NCBI GenBank assembly: GCA_029844215.1
Contig: CM056733.1
Location: 14,939,501 to 15,003,500 of the forward strand
Direction: 5' to 3'
DNA length: 64,000 nucleotides
DNA from: Przewalskia tangutica
Taxonomy: Eukaryota > Streptophyta > Magnoliopsida > Solanales > Solanaceae
The notes beneath the pieces are model-generated. The model was given only the letters and a program-made list of their open reading frames with translations, had not been told where the DNA came from and ran no database searches. The translations under genes were made by a program, and so were the position numbers. How positions within the stretch are numbered: position 1 is the stretch's first letter; every line of letters begins with the position of its first letter. Below are positions 11,450 to 24,264 of the stretch, piece after piece.

Positions 11450-13640
11450 ACAACCTAGCCCAACACCCAACGTGTTACAATAATACCCTAACCTCTAGTC
11501 TCTCAAGAGGGGTTAGAATCAGTAGTCGTGGTCAACTTCTCTTCCAATAATCGGAAGCCTCTCTTGCACTTGCAAAATATTCGAGCATCCTTAATCTCGC
11601 TATGGTTCCTGCTTTCCTTTCTCTGTTGCAACCAAACTTGGTTACTATACTTGGATCTGATTCTTTGCTTGTGCATGGCTAAGACTTCCGCCAATCACAA
11701 TTTAGGGAAGACTTCCTTGATCTTGTCAAGTAGTAACCCTATTATCCTCTCTCACTGTAAAGCTTATAGTCCTGTTCAACCTCAATTCACGGTATTACAT
11801 AATCCAATGACTTGTCAAGATTTCTTATCGCTCGAGTGTCTACTCGTCTTTCCTTTATAAGTTATTTCAAGTTGTCCCCGGGTCCCTTACCCTCCGTATT
11901 CTCTTACTATCTTTCTCGCAAGACAGATGCTACTACCTTTCCTCGAGGTGTTCCTACCGCCCATTACTTACTAATGGTCTTACACTAGTCCGGTAATCAG
12001 ATCTCGTGCAACTTACATAACCATAGTTGTATTCTCTTTTATCCTTTTGGTCATAACCTACCTTATGCTCATTAATAGTAAAGTGTTTCTAATTTGATCC
12101 ATAACCGTACAGTTTCAAATATGCGTACTACCTGCATTTTTCTTACGACACTTCCTCGACCATTTCGTAACGCTGCTCTTAATTACCCCAACACAATACT
12201 TTTTCCACGGATATCTAAAACCGTAACTTATGGCATGACGACATCAAGACCTACCCGTCTCCCATCCTTCGTCTAACTACATGGGTACACATAACCCCAT
12301 AATACGTAAGGCTATTCTCTTATGTAGGGGAGAGAACCTATCTCCCTTCATTAAACTTTCCTTGGTGTCACAACCCTAATCACCGGGTCCTCTCGTGGTC
12401 CTGTAAATATTTAATCATTACGCACCGCCTTAAAATCGTGTAGATTTTCAAAACCTACCAAAGATGCCCTCGCCTTTCGTCAAATACTGCATTTATTTTA
12501 TTCTTGCTTGCGCATTTCCTTGAAGTTATCCGGAAGGTCGTGGCCCTGACCGCCACACCAAACCAACTCCAAGTACCTCCAAGAGCACTTAACATAAATT
12601 TCTTCAAATTCAAGTATTACTTACTTTCTGCGTCAATTTTCCTCAATGAACAAGTCACACAGACTTATTAAAACAAAATGCCAAAGAAGGAAGGATAATT
12701 CACTGGTTACTACTACTTCCCTTCTTCTCCACTCGATGGCAAACTGCCACGGAAACGGTACCAATCAATCTCTTACGTAGTCCACGTTGGCATAACATGA
12801 GGCCAACTAGCCTGCACTATAATGACCTCAACGTCACATAACAGCTCGCTAGTGGTCCGACGATCGTATCGTTATCGACAATTATTATCTGCCACTCGGC
12901 TACCACCCAACACTCACGCGTGGTTACCCCATAAAGGTTCTCATGGATTCTCGCTTCATTTCTTTCACACTTGGTTGCTCACTTCCTTACCGGCCGTATT
13001 TTTCCGCATTTCCAAACTTATTCTAGCTTACGACATAACTTCCATAATAAAGTTGGCCTTCGATCTTGGAGTTACTAAGTTAAACAATATAAGGTCATTT
13101 CCGCTCACAACCTGGTTCCGGTGGAATGCGCCCACGAATCAGTAAACGATTAACTAGACTCGCTTGTACTCGTGACTCACACGCATGACTACTATCAACT
13201 GATCCCACCCCATAAACAGGTATACTAACTTCTCATAATACCATAGTCGTGTCGTCTTGGTCACAACAACCATTACTTACTCCACACGGATCTCATTCGT
13301 ACTATCCTCTTAAGCATACCACGTAGCTCAATTTACAAACATAGCCTCCCATTGGGCCCCTTAATTAAGCTTCTTAAGGTTCCATTACTTTTTCCGACAA
13401 CTCATCGTCTCCTAATTTCCTCAACTAGCATGTAAAACCTCGATGAGAGTTCCTTAACTGCTCCTACCTTCCCAGATCTATTTAGTCCTTACGAAACTCG
13501 GTAATCTAAAATCATTATAGGCAACACATATGTGACCTCATACGTAAATCAGATAAAGTATGTCACAATACCAACTATACTACAAGTATTACCAACCCGA
13601 TACGCAATCCACATAATCTTCCCCGGGTCATCGCCGCTTC
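11450..13640 (-). other. T4 internal region without recognisable genes
   Basis: About 2.2 kb where gag, protease and reverse transcriptase would be expected. I recognise none of them. Frames such as 11528-11860 (plus, 110 codons) and 12822-13145 (plus) have no motif. From about 13040 to 13640 it aligns with the T11 internal region (about 61300-62080), for example around CAATATAAGGTCATTTCCG, so a non-coding block is shared between two element families. Confidence 0.6.
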
Positions 13641-13832
13641 GTGAATGCAGAACACCATAACCTGTTAGGGAGAGACGACCCTAACCACACAGCTCTATCG
13701 CACGATCTTAGAGTGAAAAGAAATGGAAACCAATCCTAAATATCCTGCAGCCTCCTGATTATAGATGTGGTGCACAACACACCGATAATCAAGACTCTAC
13801 TAGATACGGCCTGTAGACTCTTTCCGAGGATT

Positions 13833-13848
13833 AACTGCTCTGATACCA
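13833..13848 (-). other. T4 primer binding site (initiator Met tRNA type)
   Basis: The minus strand reads TGGTATCAGAGCAGTT, four bases inside the LTR end at 13853. It is intact. Confidence 0.92.
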
Positions 13849-13852
13849 CTTT

Positions 13853-16404
13853 TGTCACGACCCGAACCCGGACCCGTGACCGGTGCCTTAACCCGGGAAC
13901 CCTAGTGACACAACATCAAAGAAAACCAGCGGAATATAAACTCAAGATAAACAACCATTACGATATAGAATAGTCTAGCCCAAAATGGCTAACCCAAAAG
14001 TACATAAACCAAACAGTTACATCCTTAACGAACCAAGTTCGACAAGACTACAGCCTCTAAGAATGAATAACACTATGACGGACAGGCCCCGCCATACCCC
14101 GAATGTACAAAGTCTACAACCTCGGGAATCGTACTAAAAGACGAGGCCTCCGAGAAATGGAGCCTTCCGAGAACCGACCGTGATCCTAAGAGCGGATCGC
14201 CAGTTATGAACCTCAACTCGCGCAGATGAACGCAGCTTCAAGGAGGTCGATAACATGTACCAAATATGCGAATCGAAAATACTGTAATAATATCATAAGT
14301 CAAAATATAAGCTGGAGTTATAGACGAAAATCAGTTTACCTTGCACTGTGCCTTACTAACAATGAGAGTAACAAATGTATATACAAATACTGCATAAAAA
14401 TAGGAAGCTCATGATCAAAACAGGGTACCTCGCCCGTAGTATCATTAAGCAATCCTACTCCTGGGACTATTTCACCCGCATAGGTCCTGTGGACCCGCAT
14501 GAGGTCATCCGCCTCGTCATAGGACTATTTCACCCGCATGGATCCTGTGGATCCGCATGAGTACCATCGCGTACTCGCATGGGACTATTTCACCCGCATG
14601 GATCCTATGGTCCAGATCCGCACGTAGTACAAGCGCCGCACTCGCATCATGGGTAGCAAATCCATGGCATAAATAGTAAACCATCCTATCGAGCATACCC
14701 GCCACCCATCGCACAAGATGTCCAAAGGAAATAACAAGAATAACCCGGTTTACCCGTAATAATATATATAACACACCATCCGCTATCATACATACATAAG
14801 CACTACCGCCTATCATATCATAACATAAGCACTACCACTTATCATATCATAACATAAGCAAGTTAAGAAAATACCCTAACTTCTTATTAACATTATTAAT
14901 ATATTCCCTCTCATTTTAGTATACCTAAGGCACCAACATGTCTTTTAATAGAAAATCCGGGAATTTAACCCAAGTACCATGTACTTCTAACCTTTTAAGA
15001 AATAACTCCTTTTATACAAAAATTCCAAGATACTAATCACCATAGTATCAAGTTACGATTTCTTTTCAAAGCAAGTCACATTTCCTTTTAAAACTATCTC
15101 AAGCTTCTAAATTAAGTGACTTCATTTCTTGTAAAACCTTAGGCAATTCATGCCTTAAAACCATTTTCCTTCCACAAGTTCAAATCATCAAAACCTTTCT
15201 CCATTAAACTTTCACAAACTAATATAACCAACTCCCCATAAAGCCGTTATATTAGAGTTAAACAATAGTAAAACACCTTCCCTTAAGTCCAAGAGATTTT
15301 TATACCTTTCTTTTAAAACGAAGCAAGTATCAAATACTTATAACAAACGAAGATTTCCAAATCTTGTACGTCTACCGTACTACATAGGTACAACTAATCA
15401 TGCTCAAGAGATAGGAAAGCTCCACATACCTCTTCGGTCAATCCACAAGCTAAGTCCAATTTACCGCACGTAGTATGTCAACCTAAAATGACCACAATAC
15501 GTTTATCAAGCTCTAATTACAATGCAGAATTTTTCCAAGTTAAAGTCACCAATTTCCTACGGAAAATTGGGCAGCGTTTCCTTTGTTTCTACATACTTTG
15601 CCACCTTTTCCAAGGTCGATTTTTAACGCTCAAATGCCATGTTTAAGGCTCAACAACCAACCAATACCAAGGGGATTACACACCTAAACTTTGGTGTGTA
15701 AAATTTAGCCCCACAAGTTACAACAACTAACCCAACAAGTCTAATGTAGTATTTAGGCAACAACATGCTCATAATATCCCCCTAACCAATTCTTTCATAA
15801 TCAACCCCATTTCTTACATGCAACTACTCTAAGTGCATTTTCCAACTACAAGTTCTTCCTATTAAACATGCAACACCCAAAACCAACTACAAGAGAAGAA
15901 ATGTTACCTCAAGTTTTAGCCAAACTTATTCCAACACCTTGCTAGCCTTTTCTCCAAGAACACCACCACAATAGTCTTCACAAGCTTGTAATAACCTTTC
16001 CTTCCTATTACACTTTTCAGATTTCCCTTAGGCTAGAATTCCTCTTGGGAATTTAGAGAGAAGGATGAGCTTTTTAACTTAGAGAGAGATGGAGTGTAAA
16101 GATGAAAAGTTGAAAGAAATGACCAAGTCTTGGTCAATATAATGCATGTAGCGTAAAATCGGATGGGGACACTTGTCACCCTCCCATGGCCTCTTTTAAA
16201 ATAAAATCGACTTTCTAAGTTTTTCCGCCTAAAATTCCCGCCGCGGCCATCGCATCCCGGCCATGGCGCCGCAACTCCCGCGGACTCTGAACTTTAGGCG
16301 CCATGATTTCCGCGCGCCATGAATTCGCCGCCATGCGCTCCCCACATGTGCTGAGTGCCCCGACCAAGTTTTTCGATTCAGACGGCCGAACCACTGGTAT
16401 AACA
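13853..16404 (-). repeat. T4 5' LTR (2552 bp)
   Basis: It is colinear with 6906-9470. Small indels relative to the other copy are concentrated in GC-rich stretches (14040-14300, 16210-16340). Confidence 0.92.
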
Positions 16405-17874
16405 CAAATATAACCAACTTCCCATAAAGTCGTTATATTCACTTTATACCTTAGCCAACATATAATTTCCTATCCAAGGGACTTATACGTTTAAAACGGA
16501 ACAAGTATCACATACTTTAAAACTCTTCAAGTCCCTTAACTTTAATAAAACATTAGACATCCTTAATACTTTCAAAGAAGTGAGTTAATCTTATAACTCA
16601 CCCGACTTGGCTATTTATAAAACTAGTAAAGGGCATCAAGGTGTGCACGCCTACTGCACTACATACGCAACTAGTCATGCTCAAAAGATAGGAAAAGTTC
16701 TACATAGAGTAAATCACACAACTACCTCTTAACTTCTAAGAGTAGAAGGAAACATGAAATGATACCACCGGTATATTCCATACATAGAATCATGCCAAAG
16801 GAAGGAAAAGGTTCACATACCTCGCGACGATTATTGACAAGTAGCAAAATGCTCCAAAGTACTTCAACCTTGATAGCTATTCCATCCTTCAAGTAGGATA
16901 CGCTATACTTAGTACTTCAACCTATAATGGTCACAATACGTCCATTAACCTCTTACTTCAAACGTAGAATATTCCAAGTGCTAAGTCACTAAATTCTAAA
17001 AATCTGACAAAGACCTCCTTTGTTTTTACTTACTTTGCCTCCTTTTTCAAGGCCAAATGCAATAACCAAACACGCCACATTTAAGGCCCAATCAATGAAA
17101 TTAACAATAGGGGATTACACGCCTACTAGACGTGTAAAATTGCGCCCCACAATAGATATCAAACTAATACAAACTATATGTCCAATTCGGCCACATTTGA
17201 GTACCATAACACCAATTCTTATCCAATTTCCATTTCAATCCAAATTGTTAGCATAACATGATATCAAGTCGCAATCGATTATAACTACTATAATTTTCAA
17301 GTAAGTAACATGCGACGATTTCTAATAAATGACCAATTAGTAATCCAACTTCAAGTGGCTAATATAACATTTCGGATTTAAGCTACCATCAATCCATAAT
17401 ACTTATAAACTTCAACACATACACTTCATGCTAGCAACATGTAAAGCTAACAACAATATAAATAGTCTTGTAACACTTTTAAGAGACAAGATTATACCTC
17501 AACGAATCTCAATCCAACTCCAAATCCGAATTCGCTCCCTAGCAACTTAGAGAATCTTCGAGACACTTCAATCCGCTACTTGAGACCCTTAGAACAACAC
17601 CAAAAAATTTCCTTCAAACTTCCAATTCAAAACCTAGAAAGCAACTAGGTTTTCGCTTTGCGACTAACCCGAAAACTATCTTTTTCCAAGATTTTTCTAT
17701 TGAGATACCCTTACAATACACTTAGGAACCTTGGTTTAAAGTGGGAAGATTATTGGACAACAAACAAATTTTTTTCTTTCTTCTTGTTGATGAACCCGAG
17801 AGCACATTGCTCTAGTTCTTCAATTTCTCTTGAAAATTTGGCTAAGTGTGGACTCTCTCTTGCTACTAGTAGTA

Positions 17875-17881
17875 TTATATA
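17875..17881 (-). promoter_or_regulatory. Putative TATA box of T3 3' LTR
   Basis: The minus strand reads TATATAA about 345 bases after the LTR start at 18223. The same site is at 23672-23678 in the 5' LTR and 60729-60735 in T11. Confidence 0.5.
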
Positions 17882-18223
17882 GGGAAATGAAGGGTTAAGA
17901 TGTGCACAATTGGGTGGCTAGGATGAGATTCTCTTAAATATCAAGCTTGTGGACCCATTGACCAAGTCAATTATGTCAAGCTTTACTACTTCCAAGACTT
18001 ATCTTCCTAACAAGGGTCAAATGACCCTTGTGCCCATGTAATTTCGTCCAAGACATCCAATAAGGGGGGGGGGGGTGACACGTGTCGCCCTCTCATTCAT
18101 CACAATATTACGTTTTCCGACAAATTCCATAATTCCGATAAATTTTTACAAGTCTCAAATCTTAACACTCGTGAGTTCTTACGTACGTTCTTAAAGCATG
18201 TCCTGTAAATACGGGGTGTAACA

Positions 18224-18236
18224 TTCTTCCCCCCTT
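18224..18236 (-). other. T3 polypurine tract
   Basis: The minus strand reads AAGGGGGGAAGAA directly before the LTR start. Inverted-repeat arms AACATTCG/CGAATGTT lie at 18240-18247 and 18252-18259. Confidence 0.88.
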
Positions 18237-18535
18237 AGAAACATTCGTCCCCGAATGTTCTTTCGGAGTCAAAATTATAATTAGCGGCATAGTTTCCTTT
18301 CACGATCCCGACATACCAATAATGCCACACATGGCCCTAATACCTCGCACACGCATATCTGTCCATCATAAGCCCAAAAGAGATTATCTTTTCGTACTCC
18401 CAACTCTTTCTAACATATACATGGTCTCAATATAATCTGTTCATGACACTTAAACATACCACAACTCTATCATGCATACAAGTTTCTAAAGGGCCAAAGA
18501 CATACCTGAAATCATATAGGCGGTTCAAAGGACCG

Positions 18536-19806
18536 CTAAAACTGGGAACTTCCACCACGACCTCTGTCACGGCCTGCCGGTGCATAAACATCCTGCCTAG
18601 CTATGGAAGGCGAAGAACCCGCAACTGACCCAGTAGACTGTGCTATCCCACCAGTGCCACATCTGGTCGGAAAGTCTCTCACGAAATGGCCTTGTTGGCC
18701 GCAAGCATAACAAGTTGTCGAAGTAGTACGACACTCCCCAAAATGGAATCTACTACAGTGACCACACCGGGGCAAAGGTGGCTTCCCCTGGCTACTATTC
18801 TCGGACATCTGTGAACCTGTAGCCCTGGAGCCCTGACCTGCTCCCGAATATCCCCGGCGACCAAACCTCCGGCTAGAATACCGGGAAGGAGCACTCTGTG
18901 CCGGCTGAGATGTAGACCTAGTCTGTTGTTGAGGCTGTCCGCCTCGAAAGTTACCCTGGAATCCTACCGCCCCGCCCTTCGGCCGGCTCGAGTCTAGCTG
19001 ACCCTCTCTCTCTCTGTCCTCTATCCCCTGCGCATAAGCTTGCATCCTGGCAATGTCCATACCGGGCTGAAGGGCAACTCCCAGGCATGCAGTAATCATA
19101 TAATGGTCTAGCCCCATCACATAATGGTGAACTCTGTCCGCCATATCAGCCACAATAGTGTGCGCATACCTGGCCAACGAGTCAAACTCCAGGTTGTATT
19201 CCCTGATGGTCCTCCCATTCTGCCTCAATAACAAGAACCTATCAACACGGGCTCTCCTCATTTCAGGAGGCAAAAAGTGATCAAGAAAGGCCTCCGTGAA
19301 CTCATCCCAAATCCGCCGGACGAGCACCCACACCTCTCGACTCCCAAGACTCAAACTAGTTCAACGCAATATCGCAGAATCGTAAGAAGCTAACACAATC
19401 GACTGTCTCCGAGGCCCTAAGCACTGTGATAGTCCGTAGAGCCGAACAAACTTTGAGGATCATCCTCGGATCTCGAACCATAAAACTCGTGGACTACAAC
19501 CCGTAAAATCCCGAATCCTCAAACGGCTTGGGGGTTAGCTACTCGCTCGCCGGCGCCGCCTACCACTATGCTAGTCAATAGCCCGACCGCTCTCCATAAT
19601 CTCTAAACTCGCTCGGGCGGATCGAGGCTCTGCACGAACCTCTGAGCTATCGCCGCTCTCGCCTCTAATATCGCCGGCGTGGCCGAGCTCGCGATCCGCT
19701 ACTACCTCGTGCATAGTCTGTGCCCGAGTCCCGATAACCTCTCGTATGCCCTAGCGCCTCCTGCTGCCGCTTTGCCCTTCTGGTCCCGCCGCTTCCGTGG
19801 AGGCAT
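18536..19806 (-). pseudogene. gag: T3 gag, near full length but frameshifted in the N-terminal third
   Basis: The start MPPRKRRDQKGK is at 19806 and the frame breaks before 19355. From 19354 to 18536 there is an open frame of 272 codons. Residues 16-64 hold the gag capsid pattern WDEFTEAFLDHFLPPEMRRA with DRFLLLRQNGRTIREYNLEF. Residues 125-190 are Gly/Arg/Gln/Ser rich. Residues 197-208 are CGHC...HFGEC, and residues 215-228 are CYACGQQGHFVRDF, a CCHC zinc knuckle whose last Cys is Phe. Gag packages element RNA in the virus-like particle. No pol follows, as about 300 non-coding bases separate its end from the polypurine tract. Confidence 0.85.
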
Positions 19807-19988
19807 AATCACATAAGAAGGGTCGAGATGATTCACCCTACTAGGAGACTCTCATCGCACGATCTCAAAGAGAGAAGAATGGAAACCAATCCTAAATGTC
19901 CTGCAACCTCACGATTATAGATGTGGTGCACAACACACCGATAATCAAGACTCTACTAGACACGATGCGTAGACACTTTCCGAGGACT

Positions 19989-20003
19989 AATCGCTCGATA
20001 CCA
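19989..20003 (-). other. T3 primer binding site, altered
   Basis: The minus strand reads TGGTATCGAGCGATT next to the 5' LTR end at 20008. Compared with the intact site the two CAG triplets have become CG/CGA. The same change appears in T6 and T11. Confidence 0.8.
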
Positions 20004-20949
20004 CTTTTGTCACGACCCGACCCAAGCTCGCATCGTGCCCTACACAGGCACCCTTACAGGTATAAATCAGAGAAAATCAGCGGAACATACATAAAACTTA
20101 TAAAATAAAACAACAGGTTAGCCGATAGAGCTACCTTCCTAGACATATAAATACAACCGAAGCAGTTGCCTCCCTTTCCTTTACAGACTGACCCACAATA
20201 TGTGACTACAGACCTCTAAGAGTTTTAACATAACAACTGTGGCGGGACAGGGCCCCGCCATACCCCTGAATATACATGAATCTACAACCTCAGGGGAAAC
20301 CGTACCAAGAGATAAGCCTCCGGAGCAAATGGAGCTTTTCCCAAAACTGAACCGAGATCCTAAGAGCAAGGATCACCAACTCGCACCTAATACTGCGGCA
20401 TTTAACGCGGCCCGGCGGGGTCGATAACAAAAATTTAATATGGAATGTAAATAACGTGACAAGAACAGATCATAATCAGACAAAAGAATGACAGGGACAA
20501 GTATAAAAAGTACATACCAGATCCTGTCGTGTCATTACCTCTTATGAACTTAATCGTACCTTATTATCTTTTCCCATTTTCAATAAAAGTTATAGTCACA
20601 TTCTTATGTACATGATTAGGAAAATTCATTAAGTTCATTACCATATAACTTACTTAACTTTCATAACATAATCCGGCCCCTTATGGAGGGACGCATATAC
20701 TACCCGGCCCAATCTGGGACGCGATTAAGTCACACAAATATCAAAGCGTGCGTGGAATCCCCATCATCGCCGATACTATAAGTGTAAAATATAACCATGT
20801 GACGCGCCCGTGGCATTCCACCTCACTGTCGGCGTACACATACACAACACATATATAAATATCTCCTACCCGTGGAATCCCACATCACTGCCGGCAGCCG
20901 TAGGTGTAACATATAACCATGTGACGCGCCCGTGGCATCCCACCTCACC

Positions 20950-20958
20950 GCTGCGCAT

Positions 20959-20993
<35 letters not shown>

Positions 20994-21015
20994 TATATAT
21001 ATATATATATATAAC
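20950..21015. repeat. AT microsatellite in T3 5' LTR
   Basis: An almost uninterrupted (AT)n run of about 60 bases with one GAT interruption. It is expanded relative to about 20 bases in the 3' LTR. Confidence 0.9.
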
Positions 21016-23671
21016 GCGGCCGCAGGCCCCGGAATTCCACATCGTATAAGCATGGCCATAACGTGCCCTCGGCGTCCTCATCGTAGCGCAGTCTTCATGG
21101 GGAGCTAGCCCATGGAGTAATAATATAACATGGTCGCATGCCCCGGAATCCCACATCGTATAAGCATAGCCATGGAGTAATAAAACACGCGGGCATCTAA
21201 CCCGCATCCTGGCTGCATGCCCCGGCATCCCTCATCGTATAAGCATGGCCAAGATCAATCACAATGGAAGCATACCCGTGGAATCCCCCGTCACTGCCGG
21301 TACGTCCAATAAAATGTCCGGGCATCTAACCCGCATCCTGGTCACATGCCCCGGAATCCCACATCGTATAAGCATGTCCAAGGATCAATCATAATGGAAG
21401 CATACCCGTGGAATCCCACATCACTGTCGGTACGTCCAAGTAAACTTATAACAAGACAGCCGGCCCTCCAACTGAGAGTCACGACAACGTAACATATAAT
21501 ACTTGCACTTAAAGCTATCACAAGCAAACACCGGCAAGTTCATTAAACCTTTAGACTTCCATTTTTATAAACTCATGGCACTTCCGTTTCTCACATAAAA
21601 ATCCGGGAATTTAACCCCAAGTACTACGCACCTCTACTCCTTTAGAAAGACTCTTTTTCAAATAAAACTTCCAAGATACTAACGACCGTAGTATCAAGTC
21701 ATATCTACCTTCAAAACAAGTCACGATACCTTTTTAGAAATACATTTACCGGCTTCTAAATCAAGTGACTTCATTCTTAAAAACTTTAAGCAAGTGATAC
21801 CTTTAAATCAAGTTATTTCTTTGCTTACCTTATTAGAGAAAACCATTCTCTTAACCTTCCATAAAGCCGTTATAACCAACTTCGCATAAAGCCGTTATAA
21901 CCCTTTATGGTTTTAGACAAACTCATTCCTTTTATAACCAAGAGACTTATACTTTTTAAAACCAAGTATTAAATACTTTCAAATCAATTCTCTTAACCTT
22001 TAAAAATACAATTAGTCTCTTAACTTTCAAGAAAACAAGTTTCTTAACTTTAGAAATCAAGTCTTTCCAAATCGAGTATTCTATACTTGTAAATCAAGTA
22101 AATCAATTCATTTCTTCCTTTAAGAATCAAGTCTCCTAACCTGAAAAATAAAGTCTCTAAACCTTAAGAAATCAAGTCATTTATCTTTCCATAAAGCAAA
22201 TATAACCAACTTCCCATAAAGTCGTTATATTCACTTTATACCTTAGCCAAAATATAATTTCCTATCCAAGGGACTTATACGTTTAAAACGGAACAAGTAT
22301 CACATACTTTAAAACTCTTCAAGTCCCTTAACTTTAATAAAACATTAGACATCCTTAATACTTTCAAAGAAGTGAGTTAATCTTCTAACTCACCCGACTT
22401 GGCTATTTATAAAACTAGTAAAGGACATCAAGGTGTGGTACGTCTACCGTACTACATACGTGCAACTAGTCATGCTCAAAAGAGAGGAAAAGTTTTACAT
22501 AGAGTAAATCACACAACTACCTCTTAACTTCTAAGAGTAGAAGGAAACATGAAATGATACCACCGATATATTCCATACATAGAATCATGCCAAAGGAAGG
22601 AAAAGGTTCACATACCTCGCGACGATTATCGACAAGTAGCAAAATGCTCCAAAGTACTTCAACCTTGATAGCTATTCCATCCTTCAAGTAGGATACACTA
22701 TACTTAGTACTTCAACCTATAATGGTCACAATACGTCCATTAACCTCTTACTTCAAACGTAGAATATTCCAAGTGCTAAGTCACTAAATTCTACGGAAAA
22801 TCGGACAGCACCTCCTTTGTTTTTACATACTTTGCCACCTTTTTCAAGGCCGAATGCAATAACCAAACACGCCACATTTAAGGCCCAATCAATGAAATTA
22901 ACAATAGGGGATTACACGCCTACTAGACATGTAAAATTCCGCCCCACAATAGATATCAAACTAATACAAACTATATGTCCAATTCGGCCACATTTGAGTA
23001 CCATAACACCAATTCTTATCCAATTTCCATTTCAATACAAATTGTTAGCATAACATGATATCAAGTCGCAATCGATTATAACTACTATAATCTTCAAGTA
23101 AGTAACATGCGACGATTTCTAATAAATGACCAATTAGTAATCCAACTTCATGTGGCTAATATAACATTTCGGATTTAATCTACCATCAATCCATAATACT
23201 TATAAACTTCAACACATACACTTCATGCTAGCAACATGTAAAGCTAACAACAATATAAATAGTCTTGTAACACTTTTAAGAGACAAGATTATACCTCAAC
23301 GAATCTCAATCCAACTCCAAATCCGAATTTGCTCCCTAGAAAATTAGAGACTCTTCGAGACACTTCAATCCGCTACTTGAGACCCTTAGAACAACACCAA
23401 CAAATTTCCTTCAAACTTCCAATCCAAAACCTAGAAAGCAACTAGGTTTTCGCTTTGCGACTAACCCGAAAACTATCTTTTTCCGAGATTTTTCTATTGA
23501 GATACCCTTAAAATACACTTAGGAACCTTGGTTTAAAGTGGGAAGATTATTGGACAACAAACAAAAAAATTTCTTTCTTCTTGTTGATGAACCCGAGAGC
23601 ACATTGCTCTAGTTCTTCAATTTCTCTTGAAAATTTGGCTAAGTGTAGACTCTCTCTTGCTACTAGTAGTA

Positions 23672-23678
23672 TTATATA
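23672..23678 (-). promoter_or_regulatory. Putative TATA box of T3 5' LTR
   Basis: The minus strand reads TATATAA about 340 bases after the LTR start. Upstream of it, a G-run and a CACGTG G-box (23874-23879) lie in the U3 part. Confidence 0.5.
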
Positions 23679-24018
23679 GGGACATGGAGGGTTAAGATGT
23701 GCACAATTGGGTGGCTAGGATGAGGTTCTCTTAAATATCAAGTTTGTGGACCCATTGACCAAGTCAATTATGTCAAGCTTTACTACTTGCAAGACTTGTC
23801 TTCCTAACAAGGGTCAAATGACCCTTGTGCCCATGTAATTTCGTCCAAGACATCCAATAAGGGGGGGGGGTGACACGTGTCGCCCTCCCATTCGTCATAA
23901 TATTACGTTTTCCGACAAATTCCATAATTCCGATAAATTTTTACAAGTCTCAAATCTTAACACTCGTGAGTTCATACGTACGTTCTTAAAGCATGTCCTG
24001 TAAATACGGGGTGTAACA

Positions 24019-24042
24019 GTTTTGAGGCCCCGGCACCAGAGC
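24019..24042 (+). pseudogene. gag: T2 gag, 24-base piece between T3 and T5
   Basis: It consists of the T3 target duplication GTTTT, then GAGGCCCCGGCACC, then the T5 target duplication AGAGC. The T6 gag keeps this stretch in one piece just before 40160, with several base differences. Confidence 0.85.
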
Positions 24043-24242
24043 TGTTATACCCCGTATTTTCCAGAGTATGTACGTGAGGGCGTACGTATACAAGTTTGAG
24101 CCTTAAGTTAGGATAGGAACGAAAATTTGTGCACAACCCCCGAATAGATGAAATATTTTATTATTGCGAGGGGAAAATTTCGGCGATGTCATTTATTATT
24201 TTTGCGGATTTTTCCGAGAGATGAAATATTTTGGACCAACGG

Positions 24243-24264
24243 GAGGGTGACACGTGTCACCCTC
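24243..24264. promoter_or_regulatory. 22-base perfect palindrome with G-box core, T5 5' LTR
   Basis: A self-complementary stretch centred on GACACGTGTC. The same palindrome is at 30471-30492. CACGTG is the core bound by plant bHLH and bZIP factors. It lies about 200 bases upstream of the TATA box. Binding is inferred. Confidence 0.6.

Larger units (their letters stand above)
6906..16404 (-). mobile_element. T4: chromodomain-type Ty3/gypsy element with decayed pol, minus strand, inside T3 LTR
   Basis: Ends TGTCA at 6906 and TAACA at 16404 are flanked by target duplication CAAAT (6901-6905 and 16405-16409). The empty site is visible in the T3 5' LTR at about 22195-22205. LTRs are 6906-9470 and 13853-16404, the internal region is 9471-13852, the primer site is 13833-13848 and the polypurine tract is 9471-9479. 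The LTR family differs from its neighbours (start TGTTATACCGTGG). It is the only element here with recognisable RNase H, integrase and chromodomain remains, though all are frameshifted. Confidence 0.93.
5018..18223 (-). repeat. T3 3' LTR, split by T4 (own sequence ~3.7 kb)
   Basis: The two LTR pieces are 5018-6905 and 16405-18223. They align with the 5' LTR (20008-24018), which is uninterrupted at the T4 site near 22198. Compared with the 5' LTR this copy lacks about 309 bases at the 5263/5264 junction (corresponding to about 20252-20560). It contains degenerate GTGGAATCCCACATC repeats, a short AT tract, a doubled GTTATAACGGC-type module (about 6557-6607), a G-run next to a G-box (18064-18084) and a TATA-like site. 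Confidence 0.9.
5018..24018 (-). mobile_element. T3: gag-only chromovirus-type element, minus strand, in T2 gag
   Basis: Both ends are defined by TGTCA at 5018 and TAACA at 24018 with a perfect 5-base target duplication GTTTT. The 5' LTR is 20008-24018. The 3' LTR is 5018-18223, with T4 inserted in it. The internal region is 18224-20007 (1784 bases) and holds gag only. No pol is present. Without T4 the element is about 9.5 kb, of which nearly 8 kb is LTR. Confidence 0.92.
20008..24018 (-). repeat. T3 5' LTR (4011 bp)
   Basis: Ends TGTCA (20008) and TAACA (24018). It is longer than the 3' LTR by the 309 bases at about 20252-20560. It carries the uninterrupted version of the T4 target near 22198. 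Confidence 0.92.

Noticed and set aside
11528..11860. 110-codon plus-strand frame in T4
   Set aside because: It is antisense to the element, has hydrophobic low-information content and no motif. Chance open frame.
20866..21228. Minus-strand frame with a long Ile-Tyr run
   Set aside because: It is a translation of the AT microsatellite and the flanking degenerate LTR repeat.
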